Origin: Agaribacterium haliotis
Lineage (GTDB): Bacteria; Pseudomonadota; Gammaproteobacteria; Pseudomonadales; Cellvibrionaceae
Length of the DNA: 64,000 nucleotides
Assembly: GCF_002312815.1 (NCBI RefSeq)
Contig: NZ_NKQJ01000016.1
Span: forward strand, 1-64,000
Reading direction: 5' to 3'
The notes under the pieces: generated by a model
The model's input: the letters and a program-made list of their open reading frames with translations, nothing else
What the model was told of the DNA's origin: nothing
The model's database searches: none
Shown: positions 63,756 to 64,000 of the stretch, in pieces
Position numbering within the stretch: the stretch's first letter is position 1
Layout: each line of letters begins with the position of its first letter
Translations under genes and position numbers: made by a program

Positions 63756-64000
63756 TCAGAAGATTTTTTGCAACTTTTCCCATCCTTCATCAAAGTCAGA
63801 CTTCAGTTTACGCCGCTTGATTTGGCTCTGTAGTTCGGCAATTTGCATCCGGGTTTCGTTGGTTTCGAGCCAATGCTTTACAAAGCGTTCCGTTTTTTGC
63901 CCTGCTGTTTTGCATTGCTGCTCACGGGCTTCAAGCTTAGCCGGTTTATTGGTCTGCAAAAGACTTTGCAAAATAGTCCATTCATAAGAAGTAAACCGGT
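63756..64000 (-). CDS. partial island gene, C-terminal ~81 residues
   Basis: An open frame reads from the right edge into the window and stops at TGA (63756-63758). The visible end is highly charged and helical: FTSYEWTILQSLLQ, then RFVKHWLETNETRMQIAELQ and DFDEGWEKLQKIF. The frame stays open to the window edge, so the start is outside. It converges on the integrase and shares its AT-rich style. The family cannot be recognised from this fragment. A TTG near 63971 is not needed as a start. Confidence 0.6.
   Translation of the reverse strand, partial: RFTSYEWTILQSLLQTNKPAKLEAREQQCKTAGQKTERFVKHWLETNETRMQIAELQSQIKRRKLKSDFDEGWEKLQKIF

Noticed and set aside
62044-64000. A defence island or CRISPR array next to the integrase
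   Set aside because: Only the integrase and a partial gene are visible. No repeat-spacer pattern and no known defence motif was found.

Overview
The window is chromosomal DNA of a gammaproteobacterium. The evidence is the dnaE-accA pair, HrpA with its long C-terminal part, MlaA, EpmC, the PdxB four-gene run, YheU, QueF and a full MSHA pilus locus. Gene content, mid-range GC and the GspA/GspB pair fit a marine polysaccharide-degrading relative of Cellvibrio, Saccharophagus or Teredinibacter. The genus is inference; no 16S rRNA is present. It opens in the last ~23 nt of a 5S rRNA gene and ends a few kb into an integrated element next to tRNA-Ser.

Layout. 1-2.1 kb: rRNA operon end and terminator, then two glycosyltransferase-like genes. 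2.2-5.4 kb (minus): pflB and pflA, anaerobic pyruvate cleavage. 5.7-16.9 kb: dnaE, accA, a chemoreceptor whose C-terminus is shifted out of frame, hrpA, mlaA. 17-21.4 kb: a signalling patch with a PilZ protein, a STAS protein, a stand-alone FHA protein and a CHASE2-like membrane Ser/Thr kinase. 21.5-24.1 kb (minus): an RNase II-type exonuclease and trmL.

24.3-40.8 kb is a continuous MSHA-type (type IVa-like) pilus locus, mshI-I2-J-K-L-M-N-E-G-F-A-C-D-O-P-Q, with many overlapping start/stop codons. MshE carries the N-terminal c-di-GMP-binding repeats. MshQ is a 1205-residue secreted protein with a LamG-like domain. Convergent to it (minus, 40.9-43.6 kb) lies a gspA-gspB pair, known in other bacteria to help place secretins in the outer membrane. 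An almost ideal intrinsic terminator sits inside the mshC reading frame, and mshN and mshI2 carry G8 and G7 runs.

43.6-55.9 kb holds housekeeping and small conserved genes: DUF2721, a GcvR-like ACT protein, yheU, an ABM-domain protein, tusA, epmC, a 5'-3' exonuclease, pdxB, a methyltransferase, a GGDEF-EAL protein, alaA, msrB, a Tag-like glycosylase and hypotheticals. A nested palindromic element of ~165 bp lies at 45.6 kb. 56.1-56.35 kb is a two-gene tRNA operon (Glu, Gly) with a near-consensus promoter and a terminator. Then come a YadG/YadH-like ABC exporter, queF, a class III adenylate cyclase and a coiled-coil membrane protein. At 62 kb a tRNA-Ser(GGA) gene is followed by a tyrosine recombinase whose expected first catalytic Arg reads Thr, and by the 3' end of an unknown gene running off the right edge. 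This looks like the left end of a genomic island.

Second-messenger theme: the GGDEF-EAL protein, the PilZ protein and the MshEN domain of MshE could form one c-di-GMP circuit acting on MSHA attachment. The adenylate cyclase and the kinase/FHA/STAS patch are separate signalling inputs. No CRISPR array, complete insertion sequence or recognisable defence system was seen.
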